The notes below the pieces were generated by a model that saw only the letters and a program-made list of their open reading frames with translations, ran no database searches and had not been told where the DNA came from. Below, in pieces: positions 52,792 to 62,423 of a stretch of 64,000 nucleotides of DNA (its first letter is position 1; each line of letters opens with the position of its first letter). The position numbers were made by a program, and so were the translations under genes. The stretch is from Sphingopyxis sp. JAI108 (GTDB lineage: Bacteria > Pseudomonadota > Alphaproteobacteria > Sphingomonadales > Sphingomonadaceae), in assembly GCF_013410105.1 (NCBI RefSeq), contig NZ_JACCCJ010000001.1:1736001-1800000 (forward strand), given 5' to 3'.

Positions 52792-53271
52792 TTGCCCCGG
52801 CACCACGAAACGCGCGAGCTGCCGTACAGCGACGAGCAGATGTTCGCGCTCGTCACCGACATCGCGCGCTATCCCGAGTTCCTGCCTTGGGTCGTCGCGC
52901 TCCGCGTCCGCGACGACAGCGAGCATGAAACCGTCGCCGACATGATCGTCGGTTTCAAGGGCCTGCGCGAGAGCTTTTCGTGCCGCGTGCACAAGCAGCG
53001 CCCGCACGAGGTCATCGTCAGCTACATCGACGGGCCGATGAAGCATCTCAGCAACGAATGGCACTTCCGACCCGCCGAGGGCGGCGGTTGCCGCGTCGAT
53101 TTCATGGTCGACTTCTCGTTCCGCAGCCGCATGTTCGAGGCACTTGCCGGCCAGATGTTCGACAAAGCGCTTCGCAAGATGATCGCCGCGTTCGAGGCGC
53201 GCGCGGACGCGCTTTACGGCGCGGGGAGGGCGACATCCTCCGACGGGCGCAGCCCGTCCTTTTCGGGCTGA
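52792..53271 (+). CDS. COQ10/RatA-like START-domain protein (type II toxin RatA family)
   Basis: The 159-residue protein has the polyketide cyclase/COQ10 fold: ELPYSDEQMFALVTDIARYP, then FLPWVVALRVRDDS and a final LAGQMFDKALRKMIAAFEARA. In alphaproteobacteria and mitochondria the family binds ubiquinone for respiration; in E. coli the same family was named RatA for blocking 70S assembly. The lipA neighbour favours the ubiquinone role. The start is a TTG directly after the lipA TGA. The 3' end overlaps pncC by 58 bases in convergent orientation. Confidence 0.88.
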   Translation: MPRHHETRELPYSDEQMFALVTDIARYPEFLPWVVALRVRDDSEHETVADMIVGFKGLRESFSCRVHKQRPHEVIVSYIDGPMKHLSNEWHFRPAEGGGCRVDFMVDFSFRSRMFEALAGQMFDKALRKMIAAFEARADALYGAGRATSSDGRSPSFSG

Positions 53272-53771
53272 AGCAGGCTGAGCGCAAACAGTGTCGCGTG
53301 ATGACGGATCGTCGCGCGATCGGTCGATTCGAACTGGATGCGCTGGGTGAAATAATCGTCGGGATCCTGCCCGCGCAGCGCGCGCGCGAAAACGACAAGG
53401 CCGACGGGCTTCTTTTCGGATCCGCCGCCCGGGCCCGCGATCCCGGTGATCGCGACCGCGACATCGGCATCGCTGTTCGCCAGCACGCCCGCCGCCATCG
53501 CCCAGGCCGTGGCGAGCGACACTTCGCCGAAGGTTTCGAGGATTTCGCTGCTGACGTCGAGCTGCGACTGCTTCGCATGCCCCGAATAGGTGATGAAGCC
53601 GGCGGAGAAGACGTCCGAACTGCCCGCGATGTCGGTCAGCGCGGCGCTGACCATCCCGCCGGTGCAGCTTTCGGCAACGGCAACTTTGCGTCCTGCAGCG
53701 CGATTGCTGGCAAGGACGTCCGCGGCAAGTTCGTCGCGCGCCGAAAGGCGCGCTTCTTCGACAGACTGCAA
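53214..53771 (-). CDS. pncC: Nicotinamide-nucleotide amidase (CinA C-terminal domain)
   Basis: The 185-residue protein is the stand-alone CinA C-terminal domain: VAVAESCTGGMVSAALTDI, GFITYSGHAKQSQL, AITGIAGPGGGSEKKPVG. It deamidates NMN to NaMN in NAD salvage. The N-terminal COG1058 part of full CinA is absent. The start is a TTG at 53771, three bases after the ispDF stop, with GGAG nine bases upstream. The 3' end overlaps the COQ10/RatA-like gene by 58 bases. Confidence 0.92.
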   Translation of the reverse strand: MQSVEEARLSARDELAADVLASNRAAGRKVAVAESCTGGMVSAALTDIAGSSDVFSAGFITYSGHAKQSQLDVSSEILETFGEVSLATAWAMAAGVLANSDADVAVAITGIAGPGGGSEKKPVGLVVFARALRGQDPDDYFTQRIQFESTDRATIRHHATLFALSLLQPEKDGLRPSEDVALPAP

Positions 53772-53774
53772 GGT

Positions 53775-54953
53775 TCAATTCTCCGGAAGTTGTACGGTCG
53801 CGACGGCCTGGGCCGATATCCCCTCGCGGCGGCCAGTAAAGCCCAGCCGCTCTGTCGTTGTCGCCTTCACACTAACCCGTCCGACCGGAATCGCAAGGAT
53901 TTCGGCAATCCGCTCGCGAATTGCGACGCGGTGCGGGCCGATTCGGGGCTCTTCGGCGATGATAGTCAGGTCGAGGTGCCCGATCCGTCCGCCGTTCGCT
54001 GCGACGCGATCGCCAGCAAAGGCGAGAAAGCGGTGCGATGCGGCGCCGCGCCATTGCGGATCGCCGGGCGGGAAATGGTCGCCGATGTCGCCGTCGCCCA
54101 GCGCGCCGAGGATCGCGTCGGTCAGCGCATGGAGCGCGACGTCGGCATCGCTATGGCCTTCAAGGCCATGACTATGCTCGATTTCTATGCCGCCGATCCA
54201 CAGCGGTTTTCCCTCCACCAGACGGTGGACATCATATCCCATGCCGACGGCCGTTCGCATCATCGTGCCTGTCCCCAATAGCCCCGCGAGCATGGCCATA
54301 TCTTCGGCATATGTCAGTTTGTGGAGGCGCGCGTCGCCGGCGACGGTTGCAACGGCGACGCCGGTCTGCCGCACGAGCTGGGCATCGTCGGTCGCGCTCG
54401 CCCCCGACGCCCCGGCATGCGCGCGGCGCAGGGCGCCGAGCCGGAACGCTTGCGGGGTCTGCACGCGCGCCAGCCTGTCGCGCGCGGCGACGTCGCCCGC
54501 GACGCCGCCGGCCTGCTCGACCAGCGTATCGGGAACGGGCAGCGTCGGAATGGCCGCGTCGGCATTGCCAAGCGCGTCGAGCAGCCGGTCGATCACCTCG
54601 GGGCCGACCCCCGGGCGCGCGGCGTCATGGACGAGCACGATCGCGCCATCCTCCCAATCAGCGAGCATCGCGAGCGCATTCGCGACCGACTGTTGCCGTT
54701 CGGGTCCGGGCTCGGCGGAAATCCAGCCATCGGGAAGGGGTGCGGCTGCGGCCATGACGTCGCCGTCGCCGACCAGAACGCCGCGTGAAATGCGGGGATA
54801 CGCCGCGAAGGCGTCGAGGCTCCAGGCGAGCACGGTCCTGCCGCCGAGCAACTCCAGCTGCTTCGGCCGTGCGAATCCCGCACGCGCGCCTCGCCCGCCG
54901 GCCAGCAATATGACCGCCACGCGCGGCGAAAGGGGGAGGGCGGACTCGTTCAT
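53775..54953 (-). CDS. ispDF: Bifunctional IspD/IspF (MEP pathway)
   Basis: The 392-residue protein fuses two enzymes. Residues 1-230 are IspD (cytidylyltransferase): ILLAGGRGARAGFARPKQLE, VHDAARPG, and a TDDAQLV segment. Residues 232-392 are IspF (cyclodiphosphate synthase): GYDVHRLVEGKPLWIGG, GHSDADVALHALTDAILGAL, GDIGDHFPPGDPQWRGA and ATTTERLGFTGRREG. It carries out the first and third of three consecutive MEP steps. The fusion is common in alphaproteobacteria. It is divergent from dusB over 96 bases. Confidence 0.96.
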   Translation of the reverse strand: MNESALPLSPRVAVILLAGGRGARAGFARPKQLELLGGRTVLAWSLDAFAAYPRISRGVLVGDGDVMAAAAPLPDGWISAEPGPERQQSVANALAMLADWEDGAIVLVHDAARPGVGPEVIDRLLDALGNADAAIPTLPVPDTLVEQAGGVAGDVAARDRLARVQTPQAFRLGALRRAHAGASGASATDDAQLVRQTGVAVATVAGDARLHKLTYAEDMAMLAGLLGTGTMMRTAVGMGYDVHRLVEGKPLWIGGIEIEHSHGLEGHSDADVALHALTDAILGALGDGDIGDHFPPGDPQWRGAASHRFLAFAGDRVAANGGRIGHLDLTIIAEEPRIGPHRVAIRERIAEILAIPVGRVSVKATTTERLGFTGRREGISAQAVATVQLPEN

Positions 54954-55049
54954 CGTGCGCGCCGGTTAGCGCAGCCGCAGCTTGCGGGGAAGCGGCTTAG
55001 CGTGTAGGGGCGCTGCTTAAATTTTAGGCAATTCGAAAGCTCCCCGCTT

Positions 55050-56048
55050 ATGGCGCCGCTCCGGCCCATTCAGATCGGCAACATCACCATCGCGGATCCC
55101 GTGATCCTCGCGCCGATGACCGGCGTCACCGACCTGCCGTTCCGCAAGCTCGTGCGATATTATGGCTCGGGGCTCAACGTCACCGAGATGATCGCGAGCC
55201 AGGCCGCGATCCGCGAAACGCGCCAATCGATCCAGAAAGCGGCGTGGGACCCTGTCGAAGAGCCGGTGTCGATGCAGCTCGTCGGCTGCACCCCCTATGA
55301 AATGGGCGAGGCGGCCAAGCTCAACGAGGACCGCGGCGCGTCGATCATCGACATCAACATGGGCTGCCCGGTGCGCAAGGTGACCAATGGCGACGCCGGA
55401 TCGGCGCTGATGCGCGACCTGAAGCTCGCCGCGGCGCTGATCAAGTCCTGTGTCGAGGCGGTCTCGGTGCCGGTAACGGTCAAGATGCGCATGGGCTGGT
55501 GCCACGACAGCCTGAACGCCCCCGAACTGGCGCATATCGCCGAGGATCTGGGGGCGAAGCTCGTCACCGTCCATGGCCGCACGCGCAACCAGATGTATCG
55601 CGGCGAGGCCGACTGGGGCTTTGTGCGCAAGGTGAAGGATGCGGTGTCGGTCCCGGTCATCGTCAACGGCGACATCTGCTCGGCCGCCGACGCCCGGAAC
55701 GCGCTGGCGCAGAGCGGGGCCGATGGCGTGATGATCGGCCGCGGCGCCTATGGCCGCCCGTGGCTGCTCGGCCAGGTCATGGCGGCGCTGCGCGGCGAAG
55801 CCGAACGGCCAGAACCCGGTATCGACGAACAATATGACGTCATTACATCGCATTACCGCGCGATGATCGACCATTATGGCGAAATGACCGGGGTCAATAT
55901 GGCGCGCAAGCATCTTGGCTGGTACGTCAAGGGCCTGCACGGCTCGGCCGAGTTCCGCAACAAGGTCAACCAGATCCCCGACAGCAAAGGCGTGCTCGAT
56001 GCGCTCGAGCAGTTCTATACGCCTTTCCTGAGCAGGGCCGCCGCGTGA
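55050..56048 (+). CDS. dusB: tRNA-dihydrouridine synthase B-like
   Basis: The 332-residue FMN protein shows [50 protein letters not shown] and [13 protein letters not shown], with the phosphate loop [13 protein letters not shown]. It reduces uridines in tRNA D-loops. It heads the ntrB operon, as in many alphaproteobacteria; the GTG of ntrB overlaps its stop by four bases. Confidence 0.94.
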   Translation: MAPLRPIQIGNITIADPVILAPMTGVTDLPFRKLVRYYGSGLNVTEMIASQAAIRETRQSIQKAAWDPVEEPVSMQLVGCTPYEMGEAAKLNEDRGASIIDINMGCPVRKVTNGDAGSALMRDLKLAAALIKSCVEAVSVPVTVKMRMGWCHDSLNAPELAHIAEDLGAKLVTVHGRTRNQMYRGEADWGFVRKVKDAVSVPVIVNGDICSAADARNALAQSGADGVMIGRGAYGRPWLLGQVMAALRGEAERPEPGIDEQYDVITSHYRAMIDHYGEMTGVNMARKHLGWYVKGLHGSAEFRNKVNQIPDSKGVLDALEQFYTPFLSRAAA

Positions 56049-57136
56049 CCACGCTCACGTCGAGCATCCCGAACTTCGACCATGACGAACTGATCCAGTC
56101 GCATCCGGTTCCGACATTGCTGATCGACCGGGGCGGGGTCGTCCTGTTCGTCAACGCCGCCGCCGAACAACTGTGCAACATCAGTCGTTCGGCGATGGTC
56201 GGGCGGGTGGTGTATGACGTGATCCGGATGGACCGCAGTTATCGCCAGCGGATGAGCGACGCCGCGACCTCGGCGCTTTTCGCGCATCGCGCCGAAATAT
56301 CGGTGGGGGGACGCAAGTCGGTCTTCGTCGACATGCAGATGGTTCCCTATGGCCACAGCGGCCATCGCATCCTCGCGCTCGTTCCGGCGCAAAGCGAGGC
56401 CGAACTGATGGGCGGCGCGATCGGCCGCTCGGGGCGCGCGGCGGGCGCCGCCGCGTCGATGCTGGCGCACGAAATCAAGAATCCGCTCGCCGGCATCAAG
56501 GGTGCGGCGCAATTGCTGGCGCGCAAGACCGATACGGCGGGCGAGCGCTTCACGACACTGATCTGTTCCGAGGTCGATCGGATCGCGACGCTGATCGACC
56601 AGATGGAGCATTTTTCGCGCGGCCAGCCGATCGCGTGCAGCCCGATCAACCTGTACCAGCCGATCCACCAAGCGATGGAAACCGCGCGCGCGCGCCAGTT
56701 CCCGGGGGTGCGCTTCGCGGAGGATTTCGACCCTTCGCTGCCGCTCGTCCACGGCAATCATGACGCCATGGTGCAGATATTGCTCAACCTGCTGACCAAC
56801 GGCTGCGAGGCGTTGGGCGGGCGCGACGACGGCGTCGTCCGCCTGACGACCGCCTACCGGCACGGTCTGTCGATCGACAATGGCGACGGGCGCGGGCGCA
56901 TCGCGCTGCCGATCGAGGTCAGCGTCAGCGACAACGGTCCCGGCGTCCCCGCCGACATCCGCGGCGACCTGTTCGATCCCTTCGTCACGACGAAGCGCGA
57001 GGGGCGGGGGCTCGGCCTTGCACTCGTCGCCAAGCTCGCGCGCGACATGGGCGGCACGGTCCAGCATATCCGTGACGGCGACTGGACGCGTTTTCGCGTA
57101 CATCTCCCCGTCGCGCCAAAGGGACGCAAGGCATGA
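56045..57136 (+). CDS. ntrB: Nitrogen regulation sensor kinase NtrB
   Basis: The 363-residue protein has a PAS-like N-terminal domain (about 20-120), the phospho-acceptor helix [20 protein letters not shown] (His near residue 141), and an HATPase domain with [26 protein letters not shown] and [18 protein letters not shown]. No membrane helix is seen, in keeping with the PII-controlled soluble kinase. The start is a GTG overlapping the dusB stop. The ntrC ATG overlaps its own stop, so the pair is coupled. Confidence 0.95.
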   Translation: MTTLTSSIPNFDHDELIQSHPVPTLLIDRGGVVLFVNAAAEQLCNISRSAMVGRVVYDVIRMDRSYRQRMSDAATSALFAHRAEISVGGRKSVFVDMQMVPYGHSGHRILALVPAQSEAELMGGAIGRSGRAAGAAASMLAHEIKNPLAGIKGAAQLLARKTDTAGERFTTLICSEVDRIATLIDQMEHFSRGQPIACSPINLYQPIHQAMETARARQFPGVRFAEDFDPSLPLVHGNHDAMVQILLNLLTNGCEALGGRDDGVVRLTTAYRHGLSIDNGDGRGRIALPIEVSVSDNGPGVPADIRGDLFDPFVTTKREGRGLGLALVAKLARDMGGTVQHIRDGDWTRFRVHLPVAPKGRKA

Positions 57137-58551
57137 ATCCGGGCAAGACGATCCTGCTTGTCGAGGATGATCCGGCGATCGCGATGATCATCCGCGAAAC
57201 GCTCGTCGGCGAATGCGGCCATTTCGCGTCGGTCGGCAGCCTGGCCGAACGCAACGCCTGGCTGGCCGATCATCGCCCCGACCTGGTCATCACCGACGTC
57301 GTATTGCCCGACGGCGACGGCATCGATTCGCTGTCGCACACGGGCATCGACCCCACGACGCCCGTGATCGTGCTGTCGGCGCAGAATACGCTCGACACCG
57401 CCGTCCGCGCGACGGGGATCGGCAGCTACGATTATCTGCCCAAGCCTTTCGATCTCGACGAACTCACCGCCAGCGTCCGGGCCGCGCTTGAAAAGCGCAG
57501 CGAACCGGCGACGCGCGACGCCGCGGCGCCGGCCGACAGCCACGGACTGGTCGGCCGCGCGCCGGCGATGCAGGCGGTCTACCGTACCATCGCCCGCCTC
57601 GCGTCGAACGATCTGGCGGTGTTGATTCTCGGCGAATCGGGCACCGGCAAGGAAGTCGTTGCGCGCGCGATTCACGCGACCGGACTGCGCCGGAACGGAC
57701 CGTTCGTCGCGATCAACATGGCCGCGATCCCGCGCGAATTGATCGAGGCGGAGCTGTTCGGGCACGAAAAGGGCGCGTTCACCGGCGCCCACAGCCGCAA
57801 TGCAGGACGTTTCGAGCAGGCGGCGGGTGGCTCGCTTTTCCTCGACGAGATCGGCGACATGCCGCTCGAAGCGCAGACGCGGCTGCTCCGGGTGCTCCAG
57901 AGCAATGAATATTCGACCGTGGGCGGTAATCAGGCGCTGCGCGCCGACGTCCGCGTCATCGCCGCGACGCACCGCGACATGCGAACGCTTGTCGCCGATG
58001 GCCGGTTTCGGGAGGATCTTTTCTACCGGCTCAACGTCATTCCCGTCACGCTGCCGCCACTACGCGACCGCCGCAGCGATATTGCCGCCCTTGTCGGTCA
58101 TTTTGTCGAGGCGGGGCGCAGCTCGGGGCTTCCCGACCGTCAGTTCGCCCCGGAGGCGATGCAATGGCTCGAACGCTACGACTGGCCGGGCAACGTCCGC
58201 GAACTCGGCAATGTCGTCCAGCGGCTCGCCGTATTGTCGCGCGACACCGTGGTGACGGTGCGCGACGTCGAGACGGTGCTCCAGGAAAATGGCGAGGGGG
58301 GCGGGGCCGTCGAACCCGCCGTGCTGATCGCGCGCGCCGTCGATGACTGGGCACGCGAGCAGATGGCGGCCGCAATGGGCGACGGCGACCTTCACGAGCA
58401 GCTCGAAGCGATCGTCGAGGCGGCGCTTTTCCGGCGGGTCTTGCGCGATGTACGCGGCAATCAGCTCGAGGCGGCGCGGCGACTCGGGATTAACCGCAAC
58501 ACGCTGCGCAAGCGGCTGGGGCAGCTCGACATCGATCCGGCGCATCCCTGA
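57133..58551 (+). CDS. ntrC: Nitrogen regulation response regulator NtrC
   Basis: The 472-residue protein has a receiver domain (LLVEDDPAIA, phospho-acceptor Asp55 in VITDVVLPDG), a sigma54-activating AAA+ domain with Walker A GESGTGKE, the sigma54-contact loop EKGAFTGA, and LFLDEIGDMPLEAQ, and a Fis-type helix-turn-helix (LEAARRLGINRNTLRKRL). It activates nitrogen-scavenging genes at sigma54 promoters. It should be fully active, unlike the partner-like NtrX described below. Confidence 0.96.
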   Translation: MNPGKTILLVEDDPAIAMIIRETLVGECGHFASVGSLAERNAWLADHRPDLVITDVVLPDGDGIDSLSHTGIDPTTPVIVLSAQNTLDTAVRATGIGSYDYLPKPFDLDELTASVRAALEKRSEPATRDAAAPADSHGLVGRAPAMQAVYRTIARLASNDLAVLILGESGTGKEVVARAIHATGLRRNGPFVAINMAAIPRELIEAELFGHEKGAFTGAHSRNAGRFEQAAGGSLFLDEIGDMPLEAQTRLLRVLQSNEYSTVGGNQALRADVRVIAATHRDMRTLVADGRFREDLFYRLNVIPVTLPPLRDRRSDIAALVGHFVEAGRSSGLPDRQFAPEAMQWLERYDWPGNVRELGNVVQRLAVLSRDTVVTVRDVETVLQENGEGGGAVEPAVLIARAVDDWAREQMAAAMGDGDLHEQLEAIVEAALFRRVLRDVRGNQLEAARRLGINRNTLRKRLGQLDIDPAHP

Positions 58552-58644
58552 AACCGGGCAATAATCCCGAAATCGGCGCTATTGGGCGATATTCGCGCCG
58601 ATTGTGTGTTTTCTATGCAACAGGATTGTCGTAACGCGGCAACA

Positions 58645-60936
58645 ATGGCGCATTCGGCATCCTTGGCATTCGACATGGATTCGGACGACGAGGAAGTGCG
58701 TTCGGGCTTCTGGCGCTTTGGGGCGCCCGAATATTATACGCTGGGCGTCATCGTCAGCGTGGCGATCGCGACATATATCTTCGTCACGGGCGACGCGCAG
58801 AGCGAACGATTGCTGACCCCGGCGCTGGTGGCGGCTATCATGGTCGTCAACCTCGTCCCGGCGATGGCGCTGATCGTGCTGATCGGCAGCCGCGTCGCGC
58901 GCGCGCGCGCTGTGCGTTCGATGGCGGGCGGGAATGGCCGCCTCCATGTCCGGCTGGTGGCCTTATTCTCGTTGATTGCGGCCGCGCCGACGCTGCTCGT
59001 CGTGATCTTTGCATCGCTATTGTTCCAGTTCGGCGTCGACTTCTGGTTCTCCGACCGGTCGCGGGGCATGTTCGAAAATGCGGCCAGCCTTGCCGAGGGC
59101 TATTATCAGGAAAATCAGCGCCAGGTTGGCGCGAACACCTTTGCGATGGCGACCGACCTCGGCACGCGTTTGAAGCAATATCCGATCGATGCGCCGGGAT
59201 TTAACGATTATTATTTCCAGCAGGTGGTCGTTCGCAGCCTGAACGAATCCGCGATCATCGAGATAGGGCGCGACGGCGTCGCGCGGACCGCGACGGCGAT
59301 CGACCCCGATGAGCGGCCTGCGGCAAGCCGGCTCAGTGCTGCGATGATCGCACGTCTCGACGCGGGCGAGGATGTCGTCGTCGTGCGCAGGTCCGATCGT
59401 ATCGAAGCCGCTGCGCGGTTGCCGGGAACCGATCGCGCCTTCGTCTATGCGTCGCGCGACACCAATGTGCCGGGATTTCAGCAATCGGCGCGCGCCAGTG
59501 CGGTTTTGGCCGACTACAACAGCCTGTTCGATCGGTCGCAAATGCTCCAGTTGCAATTTAACGGCGCGCTCTATCTGGGCTCGTTGCTGTTGCTGGCGCT
59601 CGCGGTGATCGCCGCGATCGTCGTCGCCGACCGCATCGTGCGCCCGCTCGGGACGCTGATCGGTGCAACGCGAACGGCGGCGGGTGGCGACCTGTCGGTG
59701 CGCGTGACGCCGCCGGCGCGCGACGATGAAATCGCGGTGCTCACCCGCGCGTTCAACCGCATGACCGAGCAGCTGGAAGGGCAAACGGGAGCACTCGTCA
59801 GCGTCAACGAGCAATTGGAGACGCGGCGAAGCTTCATCGAGGCGGTGTTGAGCGGGGTGTCTTCCGCGGTGGTATCGGTCGATGCGGATCGCCGCATTCT
59901 GCTCGCCAACGCCGCCGCGGAGCGGTTGATCGGCCCGTCCGCCGACGACCTTACCGGTCTTTTGCTCGACGACGTCGCGCCCGAACTGGCGCGTCTGTTG
60001 ACGAGCCACGAGCGCGAGGGGATCGTGCAACTGTCGCGCAAGGATGCCGAGCCGGCGACGCTTGCCGCCAAGGCGGTGGTGCAGGGCGACGGATTCGTCC
60101 TCAGTTTCGAGGACATCACCCAGCAGTTGCTCGACCAGCGCCGCGCGGCCTGGTCCGACGTCGCCCGGCGCATCGCGCACGAGATCAAGAATCCGCTTAC
60201 CCCTATCCAACTGGCAGCCGAGCGGCTCCAGCGTCGTTTCGGCGAGAAGATCGACGGCGATGCGGCAACCTTCCGAAAGCTCACCGACACCGTGATTCGG
60301 CAGGTTCATGACATGCGGCGGATGGTCGACGAATTTTCGAGCTTCGCCCGGATGCCCAAGCCGACCTTCGGGGTCGAGGACGTGCGCGACATCCTGCGCC
60401 AGGCGGTATTCCTTTTCGAGGTAGCGAAACCCGACATTGCCTTTTCGGTCAAGACGCCGGCCGAGATCGAGCCCCTCGTCTGCGATCGCCGTTCCCTGTC
60501 GCAAGCCTTGACGAACATTGTCAAAAACGCCGTTGAAGCAATTGAAGAAAAATTCAAAAATTCCGACGAAGTCGCAACGGGGCATGTCGGCGCAACGCTG
60601 GATGTCGGCGCGGCGGGCGAAATCGTCATTCGCGTCACCGACGACGGCATCGGGCTGCCCGAAGCACGCGACGCGATCGCCGAACCCTATATGACGACAC
60701 GTCAGGGCGGAACGGGGCTGGGCCTCGCGATCGTCAAGAAGATCGTCGAGCAACATTATGGCGAATTGGAGTTTTCGGACAATCCGGCGGGGCAAGGAAC
60801 ATGCGTGACCCTGACGCTCCATCCCGATCGGCTCCGGCCCCTGGCCGGGAAGGGTGGGGAGCAGAATATGGGGCAGAGTGAAACGGTTCCGGGGCGCATC
60901 CGCAACCGGCAGGACAGAGAAGATCATGGCGCTTGA
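58645..60936 (+). CDS. ntrY: Membrane sensor kinase NtrY
   Basis: The protein, about 763 residues from the ATG at 58645, has several N-terminal membrane helices (VSVAIATYIFVTG, LVAAIMVVNLVPAMALIVLI, LVALFSLIAAAPTLLVVIFA and LYLGSLLLLALAVIAAIVVA), a HAMP segment, a PAS-like part (VVSVDADRRILLANAAAERL), the phospho-acceptor [20 protein letters not shown], and HATPase motifs NIVKNAVEAIEE, VTDDGIGLPEA and GGTGLGLAIVKKIV. It pairs with NtrX. ATGs at 58615, 58645 and 58675 are all possible starts; the frame is open from a TTG at 58582. It overlaps ntrX by 11 bases. Confidence 0.9.
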   Translation: MAHSASLAFDMDSDDEEVRSGFWRFGAPEYYTLGVIVSVAIATYIFVTGDAQSERLLTPALVAAIMVVNLVPAMALIVLIGSRVARARAVRSMAGGNGRLHVRLVALFSLIAAAPTLLVVIFASLLFQFGVDFWFSDRSRGMFENAASLAEGYYQENQRQVGANTFAMATDLGTRLKQYPIDAPGFNDYYFQQVVVRSLNESAIIEIGRDGVARTATAIDPDERPAASRLSAAMIARLDAGEDVVVVRRSDRIEAAARLPGTDRAFVYASRDTNVPGFQQSARASAVLADYNSLFDRSQMLQLQFNGALYLGSLLLLALAVIAAIVVADRIVRPLGTLIGATRTAAGGDLSVRVTPPARDDEIAVLTRAFNRMTEQLEGQTGALVSVNEQLETRRSFIEAVLSGVSSAVVSVDADRRILLANAAAERLIGPSADDLTGLLLDDVAPELARLLTSHEREGIVQLSRKDAEPATLAAKAVVQGDGFVLSFEDITQQLLDQRRAAWSDVARRIAHEIKNPLTPIQLAAERLQRRFGEKIDGDAATFRKLTDTVIRQVHDMRRMVDEFSSFARMPKPTFGVEDVRDILRQAVFLFEVAKPDIAFSVKTPAEIEPLVCDRRSLSQALTNIVKNAVEAIEEKFKNSDEVATGHVGATLDVGAAGEIVIRVTDDGIGLPEARDAIAEPYMTTRQGGTGLGLAIVKKIVEQHYGELEFSDNPAGQGTCVTLTLHPDRLRPLAGKGGEQNMGQSETVPGRIRNRQDREDHGA

Positions 60937-62305
60937 TATTCTGATCGTCGATGACGAACGCGACATTTGCGACCTCGTCGCCGGCGTCATGGAAGACGAA
61001 GGTTATGAGGCGCGCACCGCGTCGGACAGTGATTCTGCGCTCGAGGCGATCCGTCAGCGGCGGCCGTCGCTCGCGCTGATCGACGTCTGGCTCCAGGGCT
61101 CGCGTCTCGACGGGCTTGGGCTGGTCGAAGCGATCAAGGCGTTCGACCCGACGCTGCCGATCATTGTCATTTCGGGTCATGGCGGGCTCGACACCGCGGT
61201 TGCAGCGATACGCCGCGGCGCGTTCGACTTCATCGAAAAACCGTTCGAGGCCTCGCGCCTGCTTCACCTCGTCGAGCGCGCGACCGAAAGCGAACGACTG
61301 AAGTTCGAATATGAACAGCTGCGCGAAAAGGCCGGGCCGTCGGACGAGCTCACCGGCACCAGCGCCGCGATCAACAATGTCCGCGCCACGCTGAAGCGCG
61401 TTGCGGGAACGGGAAGCCGCGTGCTGATCACCGGCGCGCCCGGCGTCGGCAAGGAAGTCGCCGCACGCGTGCTGCACGGATGGAGCGGCAGGCACAATGC
61501 GCCGTTCCGGGTCATTTCGTCGGCGCGCATGGACCCTGAAACGGTCGAAACCGAATTGTTCGGCTCGGAGGCCGAAGATGGATCGATCCGCGTCGGCCTG
61601 CTCGAACAGGCGCATGGTGGCACGCTGTTCCTCGACGAGGTCGCCGACATGCCGCTGACCACGCAGGGCAAGATCCTGCGCGTCCTGACCGATCAGAGCT
61701 TCGCCCGTGTCGGGGGCCGCACGATGATCCGCGTCGATGTCCGCATCATTTCGGGGTCGGCGCGCGACCTGATGACCGAAATCGCCGAAAACCGGTTTCG
61801 CGAGGATCTATATTATCGGCTCAACGTCGTGCCCGTGCATATCCCGCCGCTGCGCGAGCGGCGCGACGATATTGCCAGCCTCTGCGATCATTATATCCGC
61901 CGCTACGCCGCCGACCGCCGCGTTCCGCCGCCGGAGATCAGTTCGGAGGCGATGGCGGCGCTCCAGGCGCATGAATGGCCGGGTAATGTCCGCGAACTGC
62001 GCAACGTCATCGAACGCGTAATGATCCTTGCGCCGAGCGATCGGCTGGCGCGGATCGATGCCGACATGCTGCCCGCCGAACTGGTCCGCGGCGGAACCGA
62101 TATCTTGCCCAATTCGGAATCGATCACCGCGATCCCGCTGAAGGAGGCGCGCGAAAATTTCGAGCGCGAGTATCTGCGCATCCAGATCAACCGCTTTTCG
62201 GGCAATATTTCGCGCACCGCGACCTTCATCGGGATGGAGCGGTCGGCGCTGCACCGCAAACTGAAACTTTTGGGCCTTACCGAGAGTTCGGACGGCGAGG
62301 GATAG
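60926..62305 (+). CDS. ntrX: Response regulator NtrX (GAFTGA loop missing)
   Basis: The 459-residue protein has a receiver ([11 protein letters not shown], Asp53 in [10 protein letters not shown]), an AAA+ domain with Walker A GAPGVGKE and [14 protein letters not shown], and a C-terminal Fis-type helix-turn-helix ([18 protein letters not shown]). In the position of the sigma54-contact GAFTGA motif it has [12 protein letters not shown]. It should still bind DNA and respond to NtrY, but probably cannot activate sigma54. The start at 60926 overlaps ntrY by 11 bases; AGAGAAG lies just upstream. Confidence 0.93.
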   Translation: MALDILIVDDERDICDLVAGVMEDEGYEARTASDSDSALEAIRQRRPSLALIDVWLQGSRLDGLGLVEAIKAFDPTLPIIVISGHGGLDTAVAAIRRGAFDFIEKPFEASRLLHLVERATESERLKFEYEQLREKAGPSDELTGTSAAINNVRATLKRVAGTGSRVLITGAPGVGKEVAARVLHGWSGRHNAPFRVISSARMDPETVETELFGSEAEDGSIRVGLLEQAHGGTLFLDEVADMPLTTQGKILRVLTDQSFARVGGRTMIRVDVRIISGSARDLMTEIAENRFREDLYYRLNVVPVHIPPLRERRDDIASLCDHYIRRYAADRRVPPPEISSEAMAALQAHEWPGNVRELRNVIERVMILAPSDRLARIDADMLPAELVRGGTDILPNSESITAIPLKEARENFEREYLRIQINRFSGNISRTATFIGMERSALHRKLKLLGLTESSDGEG

Positions 62306-62412
62306 CGGCTTTGCGCTAGACCTTCCGCCTGCTTTGCCGCATATTGCTTTCAAGAAGAAGGTCTTGAAAGCCGGAAAACCGGCACCGTACCCGCGGTTGT
62401 ACCGCCAAAAAC

Positions 62413-62418
62413 AGGAGG
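62413..62418 (+). promoter_or_regulatory. Ribosome binding site of hfq (AGGAGG)
   Basis: A perfect AGGAGG ends five bases before the GTG at 62424 and decides that start. An ATG at 62422 is out of frame. Upstream, the leader holds two small hairpins, TTCAAGA/TCTTGAA around 62350-62369 and GCCGG/CCGGC around 62370-62384. Confidence 0.85.
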
Positions 62419-62423
62419 CAAAT

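Noticed and set aside
59017-60990. 657-residue minus-strand frame
   Set aside because: It is antisense to ntrY, whose kinase motifs are unmistakable.
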